In this document: piece after piece, positions 36,001 to 44,065 of the stretch
Position numbering within the stretch: position 1 is the stretch's first letter
Layout of the letters: each line of letters starts with the position of its first letter
Assembly: GCA_027483605.1 (NCBI GenBank)
Contig: JAIXUE010000022.1
Coordinates: forward strand, 62,001-126,000
Source of the DNA: Cryomorphaceae bacterium
Lineage (GTDB): Bacteria > Bacteroidota > Bacteroidia > Flavobacteriales_D > Crocinitomicaceae
Direction of reading: 5' to 3'
Length of the DNA stretch: 64,000 nt
Program-made: the position numbers and the translations under genes
Notes under the pieces: generated by a model
Databases searched by the model: none
Told to the model about the DNA's origin: nothing
What the model saw: only the letters and a program-made list of their open reading frames with translations

Positions 36001-36846
36001 GTAACGCGTACCTCTTCTGTCAAAATCTCTGCATTCTATCGCGAACAACGCGACAACGTTCAGTTGATCAACGTTTTTGAAGCCTACCCTGTTACCTACA
36101 GAACTTTTGGTAACCGCGATTTTGGTACGGTAAAAGGTTTAACGGTTGCTTACGATATGCGCCAGACTGGTAATATCCGCATGACAGCCAACTACACCTT
36201 GCAGTTTGCCGATGGTACAGGTTCTGATGCGACCTCAATGTCTGCACTCGTTAATGCCGGTTTGCCAAACTTACGTGTAATCTTCCCATACAGCTATGAC
36301 CAACGCCACGCCTTTAACTTTACTTTTGACTACCGTTATGGTGAAGGCCAAGACTACAACGGTCCTATGATTGGAAAGACACGTATTTTTGAAAACACGG
36401 GATTAAACCTCATTGCTAATATCAACTCAGGTTCGCCTTATTCTTCACAAACATTCATTACTGATGAGGGTATCGGAAACCTCAATGCAGGTATCAATGG
36501 TACCTTGAACGGTTCTCGTTTACCTTGGCAGTATCGTTTGGACATCCAAGCAGACAAAACAATGAATATCGAATATGGCAGCAAAGAAAACAAGAAGAAA
36601 ACAGCCTTCTTGCAAGTATATGTCCGCGCTACAAACCTATTCAATCAGTTCAACGTCTTGAATGTTTACCGTGCTACAGGAAACTGGGATGACGACGGCT
36701 TTCTTGCCGCGGCAGCAAGCCAAACCTCTATTCAAAACCAAATTGATGAACAATCTTTCCGTGACTACTACACCATGAAGATTCAGAATCCGTTTAACAT
36801 TAGTATACCTCGAACAATTCGTTTGGGTGTCAAATTTGATTTTTAA
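33094..36846 (+). CDS. TonB-dependent receptor with carboxypeptidase-regulatory-like domain
   Basis: The 1250-residue protein has a signal peptide (cleavage before Gln22), an N-terminal carboxypeptidase-regulatory-like domain (about 25-105; LRGTVTDEATKAPLEFSKV), a plug domain (about 130-235; INVxxG-like VGGVNVNEGSGAISVRG and YIDGIKVRG), then a 22-strand barrel. The C-terminus IRLGVKFDF ends in Phe, as outer-membrane barrels do. There is no SusD partner; instead a 1390-residue exported protein and a PorV/PorQ protein follow within 20 bases each. So it is unlikely to be a classic SusC glycan importer. The ligand is unknown. Confidence 0.9.
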   Translation: MVGRLKLLLLSVLFVSTYAFSQSGLGTLRGTVTDEATKAPLEFSKVLLKQAGAIRGSAITDDKGKFQINGVQPGSYDVEVRNAEGGYQNLTMQGVSISPDRITFLDNLTLTTKTQETKEVKVVRYKVPLIDKDGGASGATITREDIARLPARSATAVAGTVGGVNVNEGSGAISVRGTRSDATYFYIDGIKVRGSSNLPKSALEEVSVITGGVPANYGDVTGGIISITTRGPSSVYFGSFEAVSSGLYLNGADPNGYDGKVIGLDKFGYNLVEGMLSGPLWMQRDSAGNKTRPRLGFLVSANYTDQLDPRPLAGGSYRITKEAREELLANPLRPTSTGFGTFHNALFLRADDFEKTDWRMNARNSVFSASGKIDVNTGPSVNLQFGGSLNYSQGTSYGYGGSLLNFANFGVSKSLDYRVYARLTQRFNNDREGSSSKIKSALYSLMVDYSKSFDESYDPNHGYNIFNYGHVGKFVTTRVPSYEFDPATQMYVHNGFRDVEVAFTPSETNAALASITTQYYDIYQDNPIGRYENLFQIQQGNALRNGDLPNSVYGIWANIGAPSNGFGKSENDQFRVTGAGSVVLGDHSISLGFEYEQRVDRGWTSGDNGPSSIWSIARQLANFHIRELDLNSGVITDSGSFKAITYNRLNAGDAFQTGTGEYGGQVNNDQQSFFDYNLRQKLGYNPAGTDFVDIDQYDPNLFQFDMFSPDELLNSGQSYVSYWGYDHTGKKVRGNTDINKYFNEFDENGNYKRFVGAFQPIYMAGYIMDKFAFKDIVFNVGVRVDVFDANQPVLKDPFLFYTAKTVQEARALATNDPNQYSWVDLPEGMGDDYVVYVNDVNNPSSINGFRNGSQWYDATGTPIEDPSKIRGAAGIAPWLQDPSLETPTADAFEDYKAQVNVMPRIAFSFPISEEASFFAHYDILTKRPTSGFRFNPYEYQFIQTRNAVINNANLLPEKTVDYELGFQQVVTRTSSVKISAFYREQRDNVQLINVFEAYPVTYRTFGNRDFGTVKGLTVAYDMRQTGNIRMTANYTLQFADGTGSDATSMSALVNAGLPNLRVIFPYSYDQRHAFNFTFDYRYGEGQDYNGPMIGKTRIFENTGLNLIANINSGSPYSSQTFITDEGIGNLNAGINGTLNGSRLPWQYRLDIQADKTMNIEYGSKENKKKTAFLQVYVRATNLFNQFNVLNVYRATGNWDDDGFLAAAASQTSIQNQIDEQSFRDYYTMKIQNPFNISIPRTIRLGVKFDF

Positions 36847-36865
36847 GAAGCTTTAACGAAGTATT

Positions 36866-39800
36866 ATGAAAAAGCAATTCATTGCCGCGTTTATTGGTCT
36901 AACAGTAGCTTGCTCTCAAGCTTTCGCGTACTTAGGCCCAAATGACAAAGATTACAAACCTACTGCAAAGCCAAAGGCCAATTGTAGCCCAGCAACTGCA
37001 AAGCTGACTATGAAGTTCAACGATGTAGCTGCGCTCATTGAGCAGGGTGGTAGTATGTTCCAAAACCGAGCTGCAAGCGTAGCTGCCTACGAAGTTCCGA
37101 AAGGAAGTAACCGCTTTGCGATTTATGCAGGCGCACTTTGGATGGGTGGTACAGATGTCAATGGCCAGCTCAAATTAGCTGCTTTGCGTTATCGTCAAGG
37201 TAACGACTTTTGGCCTGGTCCACTAACAGTTACACCTGGTTCAGGTAACTTTAATCCGCTCAATCCAGTAGGCGACGACGCCATCCGCGATTTTGGAGAG
37301 GCCAATATTGACCCAGACCAATGTATCGCTTACGATAAGTTCTATACCATTCGTAAGGCTGAGGTAATTAGATTCAATATCTGGTGGGAGTGTAACGCAG
37401 GTATAACTACCGAAGGCTGTGACGAAATCACTGCACCATCTAACGACGAACTCAACCGCATTTACGGATGGCCAGCTCATGGCGACGTCTCAAGAGGTCA
37501 AGACTATTTCTTAGCGCCTTTTTATGACCGCGACCAAGACGGAAACTATAATCCAGATAACGGTGACCACCCATGGTACGACGACATCTTAGGTCGTGAC
37601 GACATCGAATGTGGCATTGATCGCCGTATTTCTCTATACGGTGATGAAACACACTGGTGGGTATTTAACGATAAGGGTAATATCCACACCGAAACCAACG
37701 GTGACCCTATCGGTATGGAAATCCGCGCACAAGCTTTCTCTTTTGCAACAAACGACGAAGTCAACCGCATGACTTTCTACAACTACGAGTTGATCAACCG
37801 TGGCACGCAAACGCTTTACAATACATATTTCTCTCAATATTTAGATGCTGACGTCGGTAACTACGCTGATGACTACACTGGTTGTGACGTCTCTCGTGGT
37901 TTGGGCTATATGTATAACGGTGACCTTATCGATGAATCTGATGGTGGTAAACTAGGTTATGGCGAAAACCCGCCAGCAATTGGTTGTGACTTCTTTGAAG
38001 GTCCATATCAAGATGCTGATGGAATCGATAACCCAGGTCCATATTTTGATGAGGCTACCCAAACCGAGGTTGTTCCTACTGTTGTAGATGCCCTTGCTAA
38101 TAATGGTATCGTTTACAAAGGAATTGGTATTGGCTACTCTGATGGCATCATCGACAACGAACGCTTCGGTATGCGTCGCTTTACTTATTATACCTCTACT
38201 TCTGCTTACCCGTATAACGATCCAGGGCCAGCAGCTGAATACTATAACTTCATGGAAGGTCAATGGGCCAATGGTTCAGAAATGTTCTATGGAGGTTTAG
38301 GTTATGACGGCTCTAACGGTGTCACCACTACACTTTCAGATTACATGTTCCCAGGTACTTCAGATCCATTACACTGGTCAACTCAAGGTGTAGATATGTC
38401 TGGAGATTTCCCTAATGGTTGGGACGAAACTACAGATAACAACCCCTCTGGTGACCGTCGTTTTGTACAATCAGCTGGTCCGTTTACGCTTCGACCAGGT
38501 GCAATCAATAACATTACAGTTGGTATCGTTTATGGACGCAGCACAGACGGCGGCCTGATGGCTTCTGTCGATGCAATGAAACGCGCAGATACCAAAGCAC
38601 AGGCTTTATTCGATGCTTGTTTCAAAATTCTCTCTCCGCCAGATGCACCTCGTTTGAATATCCAAGAATTAGAGAACGAATTGATATTAATGATTGACAA
38701 CCCAGTTTCTTCTAATAATTACCAAGAGGCTTATGCTGAGTTAGATGAAATCAATATCACAGACCCTAGCGTAGATCGCTTTTACAGATTTGAAGGCTAT
38801 CAAATTTTCCAATTGAGAGCACAGGATATATCAATTGCTGATATCGCTGATCCAGACAAGGCCCGTTTGGTAGCACAATGTGATATCAAGAACAACATCT
38901 CGAGAATCATCAACTTTGAGTTTGATGAAGCCCTTGGTTTCTCTGTTCCAGTTGAAAAGGTAGACGGCGAAAATAACGGCATCAAACATTCCTTCTCTGT
39001 GAAAGAAGATGCTTTTGCGCAAGGAGCTCGTCAGTTAGTTAACCACAAGCAATATTATTACGTTGCTGTAGCTTATGCATACAACCAATTTAAGAAATAT
39101 GATCCCAACGATCCACTTTTCTTAGACGGTCAAAAAATACCGTTTATTTCAAGTCGTTTGAATTTCGATGGTACTGCAATTTCTCCAGTAACCGCTATTC
39201 CTCACAACCCGATGCCTGAAGCAGGTGGAACCGCACAACTTGTTGCTTATGGTTCTTCACCGCGCATCACGCGCCTAGATGGTTACGGAAACGGCAACCG
39301 CAACTTGGAGCTTACTTCTACGAGCATGAAAACAATCTTGTCTGATGGTTACATGGCCAACCCAACCTATGACTACGGTGCAGGCCCGGTAAACATTAAG
39401 GTTGTTGACCCATTGAACCTAGCTAATGGTTATTTTGAGTGCAAATTTAGAGACTATACTGCACCAAACATTGGTAACAGTGCCGATACCGCTAGTTGGG
39501 TCATTTACCGCTATGCGAACAAAGGTGACGCAACACCAATCGACTCCATGAGTTCAGAGCGTACCATCGCTTCTGACAACGAGCAGATCATTCCACAGTG
39601 GGGGATTTCAGTGCAAATATTCCAAACTAAATATACAGGAACAGGCAACTTAGCTTCTAAGTCGACGAACATGATTGACGCAAGTATTGAGTTTGCAGAT
39701 TCCTCTAAGCGTTGGCTAACCGGTGTCAGAGACAACGATGCATTCTTCCCGACTAACTGGGTGCGCTCCGGCGACTACTCTCCAGAGTGTGATCCAGGAG

Positions 39801-41038
39801 ATCCAGCATTTGAAGGTTTACCGGATGGTCCAACTTACTTGAACCCTTGTAATTATCCTGATGAAGCAGGAGCAGATCCAACACAAGGTTATGAGCGTGT
39901 ATTGGAGGGCATCATTGCCCCGCACCGTTTGGTGGGTTACCAAGCAGATTACATGCCGCTGGCATACTTCGGTACCTTCTCTGGTTCAAGCAAGCTTAAT
40001 GCCTCTATCTCGTTCTTGCCAAGTGTCAATATTGTCCTTACAAATGACAAGAGTCTTTGGACGCGCTGTCCGATCGTTGAACTAGGCCGCAATACCGCGC
40101 TGAACGTAGGTGGAGCTGCACCAGGCGCACTTCGTAAGAGTCCTAGTGTCGATAAAAACGGTAATCCTGACGGTACTGGTAACGGTATGGGTTGGTTCCC
40201 AGGCTATGCGGTAGACCTCGAGTCTGGAGCGCGTCTTTACATGGCTTTCGGAGAAAACTCTTTCTTAGGTGGAGAAAACGGAGCTGACATGATTTGGAAC
40301 CCAACAGACCGCTTAGTGAGCAACGTTGGTACACCACTCATGGGAGGCATGCATGCCGTTTATGTGTTCAGCTATAACCAAGCGAGTACAAACGGATTTA
40401 GTTCTGGTTTCAACTTCCCTGCATATATTCCAGCACAAGCCGAGAACAACAGCACCAATTTCGTTTACAACAAATATCTAGAAGTAGAAGGGAACAGTTC
40501 AGCGGCAAGACGCGAACTTTACGGTTCACTCACTTGGATAGCTTACCCAATGCTAGAACAAGATCAAACGTTATTGGCTACCGATGTTACTATTCGTTTG
40601 CGCGTAAACAAAGAGTATAAAAACTTTGTTGGCTCAGGTGAAAACGCAGGCAGACCAATGTACGGTTGGTCTATGGAAGACATCGCAACGCGAGTAGGTT
40701 CACAAGACATGCTCAAAGAAGCATTGGCCATGATCAATGTGGTACCAAATCCATACTATGCATTTTCCGAATATGAGCGCACACGCTTGGATACGAAAGT
40801 AAAAATCGTCAACTTACCAGAAGCATGTACAGTTCGTATTTACACCGCAAATGGTAAGTTGGTAAGAACTTTCAAAAAAGATAGTCCTCAAACATACATT
40901 GATTGGGATCTAACAAATCACAAGGCTATTCCAGTGGCAGGTGGTATTTATCTTATTCATGTAGATGTACCAAATGTAGGTGAACGCGTCTTGAAGTTCT
41001 TTGGCGGTATGCGTCAAGCGGATTTACAAGGTATTTAA
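36866..41038 (+). CDS. Giant exported protein of the TonB receptor/PorV cluster, T9SS-like C-terminal domain
   Basis: The 1390-residue protein has a signal peptide ending AFA and a mature N-terminus starting Tyr-Leu-Gly-Pro, not Gln. Near residues 210-235 is a DRDQDGNYNPDNGDHP stretch, like thrombospondin type 3 calcium-binding loops. The middle is beta-rich with many Asp/Asn/Gly turns and no catalytic motif I recognise. The last ~100 residues resemble a type A sorting domain (INVVPNPYYAFSEYE, VRIYTANGKLVRTF, VAGGIYLIHVDV) but continue past the usual end with GERVLKFFGGMRQADLQGI. It is cotranscribed with its neighbours. Surface display or secretion is inferred from the sorting-domain-like end and the PorV neighbour. 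Confidence 0.85.
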   Translation: MKKQFIAAFIGLTVACSQAFAYLGPNDKDYKPTAKPKANCSPATAKLTMKFNDVAALIEQGGSMFQNRAASVAAYEVPKGSNRFAIYAGALWMGGTDVNGQLKLAALRYRQGNDFWPGPLTVTPGSGNFNPLNPVGDDAIRDFGEANIDPDQCIAYDKFYTIRKAEVIRFNIWWECNAGITTEGCDEITAPSNDELNRIYGWPAHGDVSRGQDYFLAPFYDRDQDGNYNPDNGDHPWYDDILGRDDIECGIDRRISLYGDETHWWVFNDKGNIHTETNGDPIGMEIRAQAFSFATNDEVNRMTFYNYELINRGTQTLYNTYFSQYLDADVGNYADDYTGCDVSRGLGYMYNGDLIDESDGGKLGYGENPPAIGCDFFEGPYQDADGIDNPGPYFDEATQTEVVPTVVDALANNGIVYKGIGIGYSDGIIDNERFGMRRFTYYTSTSAYPYNDPGPAAEYYNFMEGQWANGSEMFYGGLGYDGSNGVTTTLSDYMFPGTSDPLHWSTQGVDMSGDFPNGWDETTDNNPSGDRRFVQSAGPFTLRPGAINNITVGIVYGRSTDGGLMASVDAMKRADTKAQALFDACFKILSPPDAPRLNIQELENELILMIDNPVSSNNYQEAYAELDEINITDPSVDRFYRFEGYQIFQLRAQDISIADIADPDKARLVAQCDIKNNISRIINFEFDEALGFSVPVEKVDGENNGIKHSFSVKEDAFAQGARQLVNHKQYYYVAVAYAYNQFKKYDPNDPLFLDGQKIPFISSRLNFDGTAISPVTAIPHNPMPEAGGTAQLVAYGSSPRITRLDGYGNGNRNLELTSTSMKTILSDGYMANPTYDYGAGPVNIKVVDPLNLANGYFECKFRDYTAPNIGNSADTASWVIYRYANKGDATPIDSMSSERTIASDNEQIIPQWGISVQIFQTKYTGTGNLASKSTNMIDASIEFADSSKRWLTGVRDNDAFFPTNWVRSGDYSPECDPGDPAFEGLPDGPTYLNPCNYPDEAGADPTQGYERVLEGIIAPHRLVGYQADYMPLAYFGTFSGSSKLNASISFLPSVNIVLTNDKSLWTRCPIVELGRNTALNVGGAAPGALRKSPSVDKNGNPDGTGNGMGWFPGYAVDLESGARLYMAFGENSFLGGENGADMIWNPTDRLVSNVGTPLMGGMHAVYVFSYNQASTNGFSSGFNFPAYIPAQAENNSTNFVYNKYLEVEGNSSAARRELYGSLTWIAYPMLEQDQTLLATDVTIRLRVNKEYKNFVGSGENAGRPMYGWSMEDIATRVGSQDMLKEALAMINVVPNPYYAFSEYERTRLDTKVKIVNLPEACTVRIYTANGKLVRTFKKDSPQTYIDWDLTNHKAIPVAGGIYLIHVDVPNVGERVLKFFGGMRQADLQGI

Positions 41039-41059
41039 TGATAGATTAGTTCGAAAGCT

Positions 41060-42115
41060 ATGAAAATGACATTCAGACATATTTTATTTGGTGCAGGTCT
41101 TATGGCCTCACTGACTGCTCAAGCAGGAAATGAGGATCGTGTAGGTTCCGCAGGGGCTTCTCAATTATTGGTGAATCCTTGGGCTAGATCATCTGCTATC
41201 GGAGATGCATCATATGCAAATAGCAACGGTTTAGAAGCAACATACATGAACATTGCTGGCTTGGCGTTTACAGACAAGACACAACTTAAATACAACTATT
41301 CAAACTGGATGGGCACTGCTGGCATTTCGTTAAACGGTGCGGGTATAGCTCAACGTATTTCGGATTCAGAAGTTTTCTCTGTGAGTGTTCAAGCCATGAA
41401 CTACGGTGACATTCCAATTACAACTGTGGCTAATCCAGAGGGTAATATTGGTTTCTTTTCTCCACGTTTCAACATTTTTAGTGTTGGTTATGCTAAGGAG
41501 TTCTCTTCGTCTATTTATGGTGGGATTAATTTCAAAGTCATTTCTGAGAGTATTTCCAATTTGAGAGCGAATGGTATTGCCATTGATGCAGGTATTCGTT
41601 ACGTATCTGGAGAGCAAGATCAGCTTAAGTTTGGAATTACGCTAAAAAATGTAGGTCCAGTGATGCGCTACAAAGGTGATGGTTTGGCACAGCAGGTGTC
41701 TTATGTAAGCACTGGCTACATTGCATCTTTGGAGCAGCGTTCTGCTACTTTTGAATTGCCTTCATTATTAGGCATTGGTGCCTCATATGATTTCATTTTT
41801 AATGAAAGCAATAAATTGAATATGGCGCTTGGTTTCACCGCTAACTCATTTATGAAGGATCAGTACAGAATAGGTTTTGACTACGGTGTTTCCAAAGACA
41901 ACATGGCATTTAATCTAAGAGCTGGTTTTTGTTATGAAGACGGTATGTTCAATGAAGAAACCAAATCGAGTGCTTTTAGCGGCCCTTCTGCCGGGTTTTC
42001 TATTGATGCTTTAGTTGGCGAGAATCAAAATGCACTTGGTCTAGAATATGCAGCCCGCTTTGCAGGCATATTCGGCACGATTCATACCATTGGTGCTACG
42101 ATCAGCTTAAAATAA
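41060..42115 (+). CDS. PorV/PorQ-family outer-membrane protein
   Basis: The 351-residue beta-barrel has a signal peptide ending AQA and the family opening GASQLLVNPWARSSAIGDASYANS, then EATYMNIAGLA. These are the PorV/PorQ/FadL-like features of the T9SS shuttle and attachment proteins; PorV binds cargo sorting domains at the translocon and PorQ acts in the attachment complex. Being linked to one giant cargo-like gene suggests a dedicated partner, not the housekeeping PorV. The final residues ATISLK form a barrel-like strand. It is the last gene of the trio. Confidence 0.88.
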   Translation: MKMTFRHILFGAGLMASLTAQAGNEDRVGSAGASQLLVNPWARSSAIGDASYANSNGLEATYMNIAGLAFTDKTQLKYNYSNWMGTAGISLNGAGIAQRISDSEVFSVSVQAMNYGDIPITTVANPEGNIGFFSPRFNIFSVGYAKEFSSSIYGGINFKVISESISNLRANGIAIDAGIRYVSGEQDQLKFGITLKNVGPVMRYKGDGLAQQVSYVSTGYIASLEQRSATFELPSLLGIGASYDFIFNESNKLNMALGFTANSFMKDQYRIGFDYGVSKDNMAFNLRAGFCYEDGMFNEETKSSAFSGPSAGFSIDALVGENQNALGLEYAARFAGIFGTIHTIGATISLK

Positions 42116-42136
42116 TTTTCTAACTTTGTTAGGTCC

Positions 42137-42161
42137 AAGAGAGCTCTATTAGGGCTCTCTT
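42137..42161 (+). terminator. Hairpin between the PorV-like gene and greA
   Basis: AAGAGAGC (42137-42144) pairs perfectly with GCTCTCTT (42154-42161) around a 9-base loop, followed by GTTTGTTT. It can end the surface cluster transcript. A TAACTTTG box at 42121-42128 lies just before it, so it could instead be a greA 5'-UTR hairpin. Confidence 0.5.
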
Positions 42162-42185
42162 GTTTGTTTCCATAAATCCATTAGC

Positions 42186-42659
42186 ATGTCAAATATCAAT
42201 TACTATACAGCAGAGGGCTTACAAAAGCTAAAAGATGAGCTTCATCAACTCAAAACGGTACAAAGACCATCTATTTCTGAACAAATTGCTGAAGCGCGTG
42301 ACAAAGGAGATCTTTCAGAAAACGCTGAATACGATGCGGCAAAAGAAGCACAAGGGATATTAGAAATGAAAATTTCCAAATTGGAGGCAATCGTTTCAAA
42401 TGCCCGTTTGATCGATGAAACACACATGGACAACAGTAAGGTGTTCATACTTTCCAAAGTACAGATCAAGAACCCGACCAACGGGATGCAAATAGAATAC
42501 ACACTCGTTGCAGAAAATGAAGCGGACATCAAAGCGCGCAAAATTTCAATTGAATCTCCGATAGGCAAAGGATTATTAGGCAAGAAAGTAGGTGATATCG
42601 CTGAAATCCAAACGCCAGGCGGTATCATCAATTTTGAAATCATCTCTATTTCTAGATAG
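42186..42659 (+). CDS. greA: Transcription elongation factor GreA
   Basis: The 157-residue protein has the N-terminal coiled coil with EARDKGDLSENAEYDAAKEAQ and the C-terminal FKBP-like domain with SPIGKGLLGKKVGD. GreA rescues backtracked RNA polymerase by stimulating transcript cleavage. Length and sequence are standard. The next gene's GTG start shares the last base of the stop. Confidence 0.96.
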   Translation: MSNINYYTAEGLQKLKDELHQLKTVQRPSISEQIAEARDKGDLSENAEYDAAKEAQGILEMKISKLEAIVSNARLIDETHMDNSKVFILSKVQIKNPTNGMQIEYTLVAENEADIKARKISIESPIGKGLLGKKVGDIAEIQTPGGIINFEIISISR

Positions 42660-43057
42660 TGTCTAGTTTGTTCTCAAGAATCATTAGTGGTGAAATCCCT
42701 TGTCACAAAGTGGCAGAGAATGATGAATTCATAGCATTTCTTGATATCATGCCTTTGGCAAAGGGGCACACACTCGTTGTACCTAAAATAGAAACCGATT
42801 ATGTTTTTGATATCGACGATCAAAATTATCAACGTCTTTGGCTTTTTGCCAAACAGGTTGCCGGATTACTTCGGGTGCATATTCCTTGCAAACGTGTTGG
42901 AGTAAGCGTTATCGGCCTTGAGGTAGCACATGCCCACATCCACCTCGTTCCACTCCAAGAGATTGGCGACATGAATTTTAGCAAGCCAAAAGTAGCTGCC
43001 GATCCGCTTGAATTAGCTGCTTTGGCAAGACTTTTGTTTGAGGGAACTCATCAATAA
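42659..43057 (+). CDS. HIT-family nucleotide hydrolase
   Basis: The 132-residue protein has the histidine triad HAHIH at residues 91-95 followed by LVP, and the N-terminal SLFSRIISGEIPCHKV typical of the Hint/HinT group. These enzymes hydrolyse nucleoside phosphoramidates or adenylated substrates. It starts at GTG 42659, which overlaps the greA stop (TAGTG), so translation is coupled to greA. greA-HIT pairs are common in Bacteroidota. Confidence 0.92.
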   Translation: MSSLFSRIISGEIPCHKVAENDEFIAFLDIMPLAKGHTLVVPKIETDYVFDIDDQNYQRLWLFAKQVAGLLRVHIPCKRVGVSVIGLEVAHAHIHLVPLQEIGDMNFSKPKVAADPLELAALARLLFEGTHQ

Positions 43058-43064
43058 TAATCAG

Positions 43065-44048
43065 ATGAAAATATATTCAATCATTGCGAGCTTTCTATTT
43101 GTTAGCCTTTCTTTGGCGCAACCTATGCGCGTGTTATTTGTAGGGAATTCCTACACACACTATAATAATATGCCAAATCTTTTTGAGCAAATGGCGGATA
43201 GCAAGGGTGTTAAACTTGAGGTTCTGATGGATGCTAAATCGAGCCATACTTTTCAAATGCACTCCAAAAGACCAGAGTTGTATAAAAACATCAACTCAAC
43301 TAAATGGGATTACGTAGTTTTACAGGGCTTTAGCCGCGAATTAGCACAAGATCGCGCTACAATAGACTCACATAGTCTTCCCTACATCAAACAGCTCTTA
43401 GACTCCATTTATGCCAATAATAGCTGCACCAATGTTTTGCTCTATCAAACTTGGGGCTACGACACCGGATACAAAGACGATTCATTAGGTATCGATTGGA
43501 GTTATCAGACGATGTCTGACCGCATCCACGAAGGCTATTTATATGTAAGCGAGCAACTCAATTTATCTATTGTTCCTGTAGGTAAAGTTTGGGAAACTGT
43601 AAAAACAAACCATCCTCAAATACAGCTTTATCAAGAAGACAAGCAACACCCTTCGCTTGCCGGCTCTTATTTAGCGGCATCCTGCTTTTATTCAGCACTG
43701 TTTAAAACAGAGCCCAACTTGAGTTTTACGGCCAAACTAGACCCTAAACAAGCTGAGATCATTCAAGAAATAGCCGGTCTCCAGGTCCTGATGAATAAAA
43801 GCCGCTATAAAATCAATCAGAATACGGTTGAACTCGACATCAAATTGAGTGCAGAAAATAAAAAGGTGGTTCATTTGAGTGCTAATTATCCGAATGCATC
43901 GAGTGTTACATGGGATTTCGGCGACGGTATGTCAGAAAAGTCATTTAAAACGCGCCATGTATATGGTAAGCCGGGAGTTTACGAAATCAAAGTCAAGGTG
44001 CAAGATGCTTGTGGCGAGCGCATCTTGAAAAGAAAGATAAGCGTATAA
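43065..44048 (+). CDS. Exported SGNH-hydrolase-like protein (DUF4886) with PKD-like tail
   Basis: The 327-residue protein has a signal peptide with cleavage before Gln19, then the SGNH block I motif VGNSYTHYNNM (Ser29) and a late D-x-x-H-P-S block (DKQHPSLAGSYLAA), giving a Ser-His pair. The final ~90 residues form a PKD-like domain (VTWDFGDGMSEKSF, HVYGKPGVYEIKVKV). Esterase or acetylhydrolase activity on a surface or environmental glycan is plausible. The type A sorting domain is absent. The ATG at 43065 follows the HIT stop by 7 bases; an in-frame codon at 43038 would overlap that gene. Confidence 0.85.
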   Translation: MKIYSIIASFLFVSLSLAQPMRVLFVGNSYTHYNNMPNLFEQMADSKGVKLEVLMDAKSSHTFQMHSKRPELYKNINSTKWDYVVLQGFSRELAQDRATIDSHSLPYIKQLLDSIYANNSCTNVLLYQTWGYDTGYKDDSLGIDWSYQTMSDRIHEGYLYVSEQLNLSIVPVGKVWETVKTNHPQIQLYQEDKQHPSLAGSYLAASCFYSALFKTEPNLSFTAKLDPKQAEIIQEIAGLQVLMNKSRYKINQNTVELDIKLSAENKKVVHLSANYPNASSVTWDFGDGMSEKSFKTRHVYGKPGVYEIKVKVQDACGERILKRKISV

Positions 44049-44065
44049 TTGAAAAACGTCCGGGC

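Noticed and set aside
42245..42643. 132-residue antisense frame across greA
   Set aside because: It mirrors the greA coding frame almost end to end and has no independent start signals.
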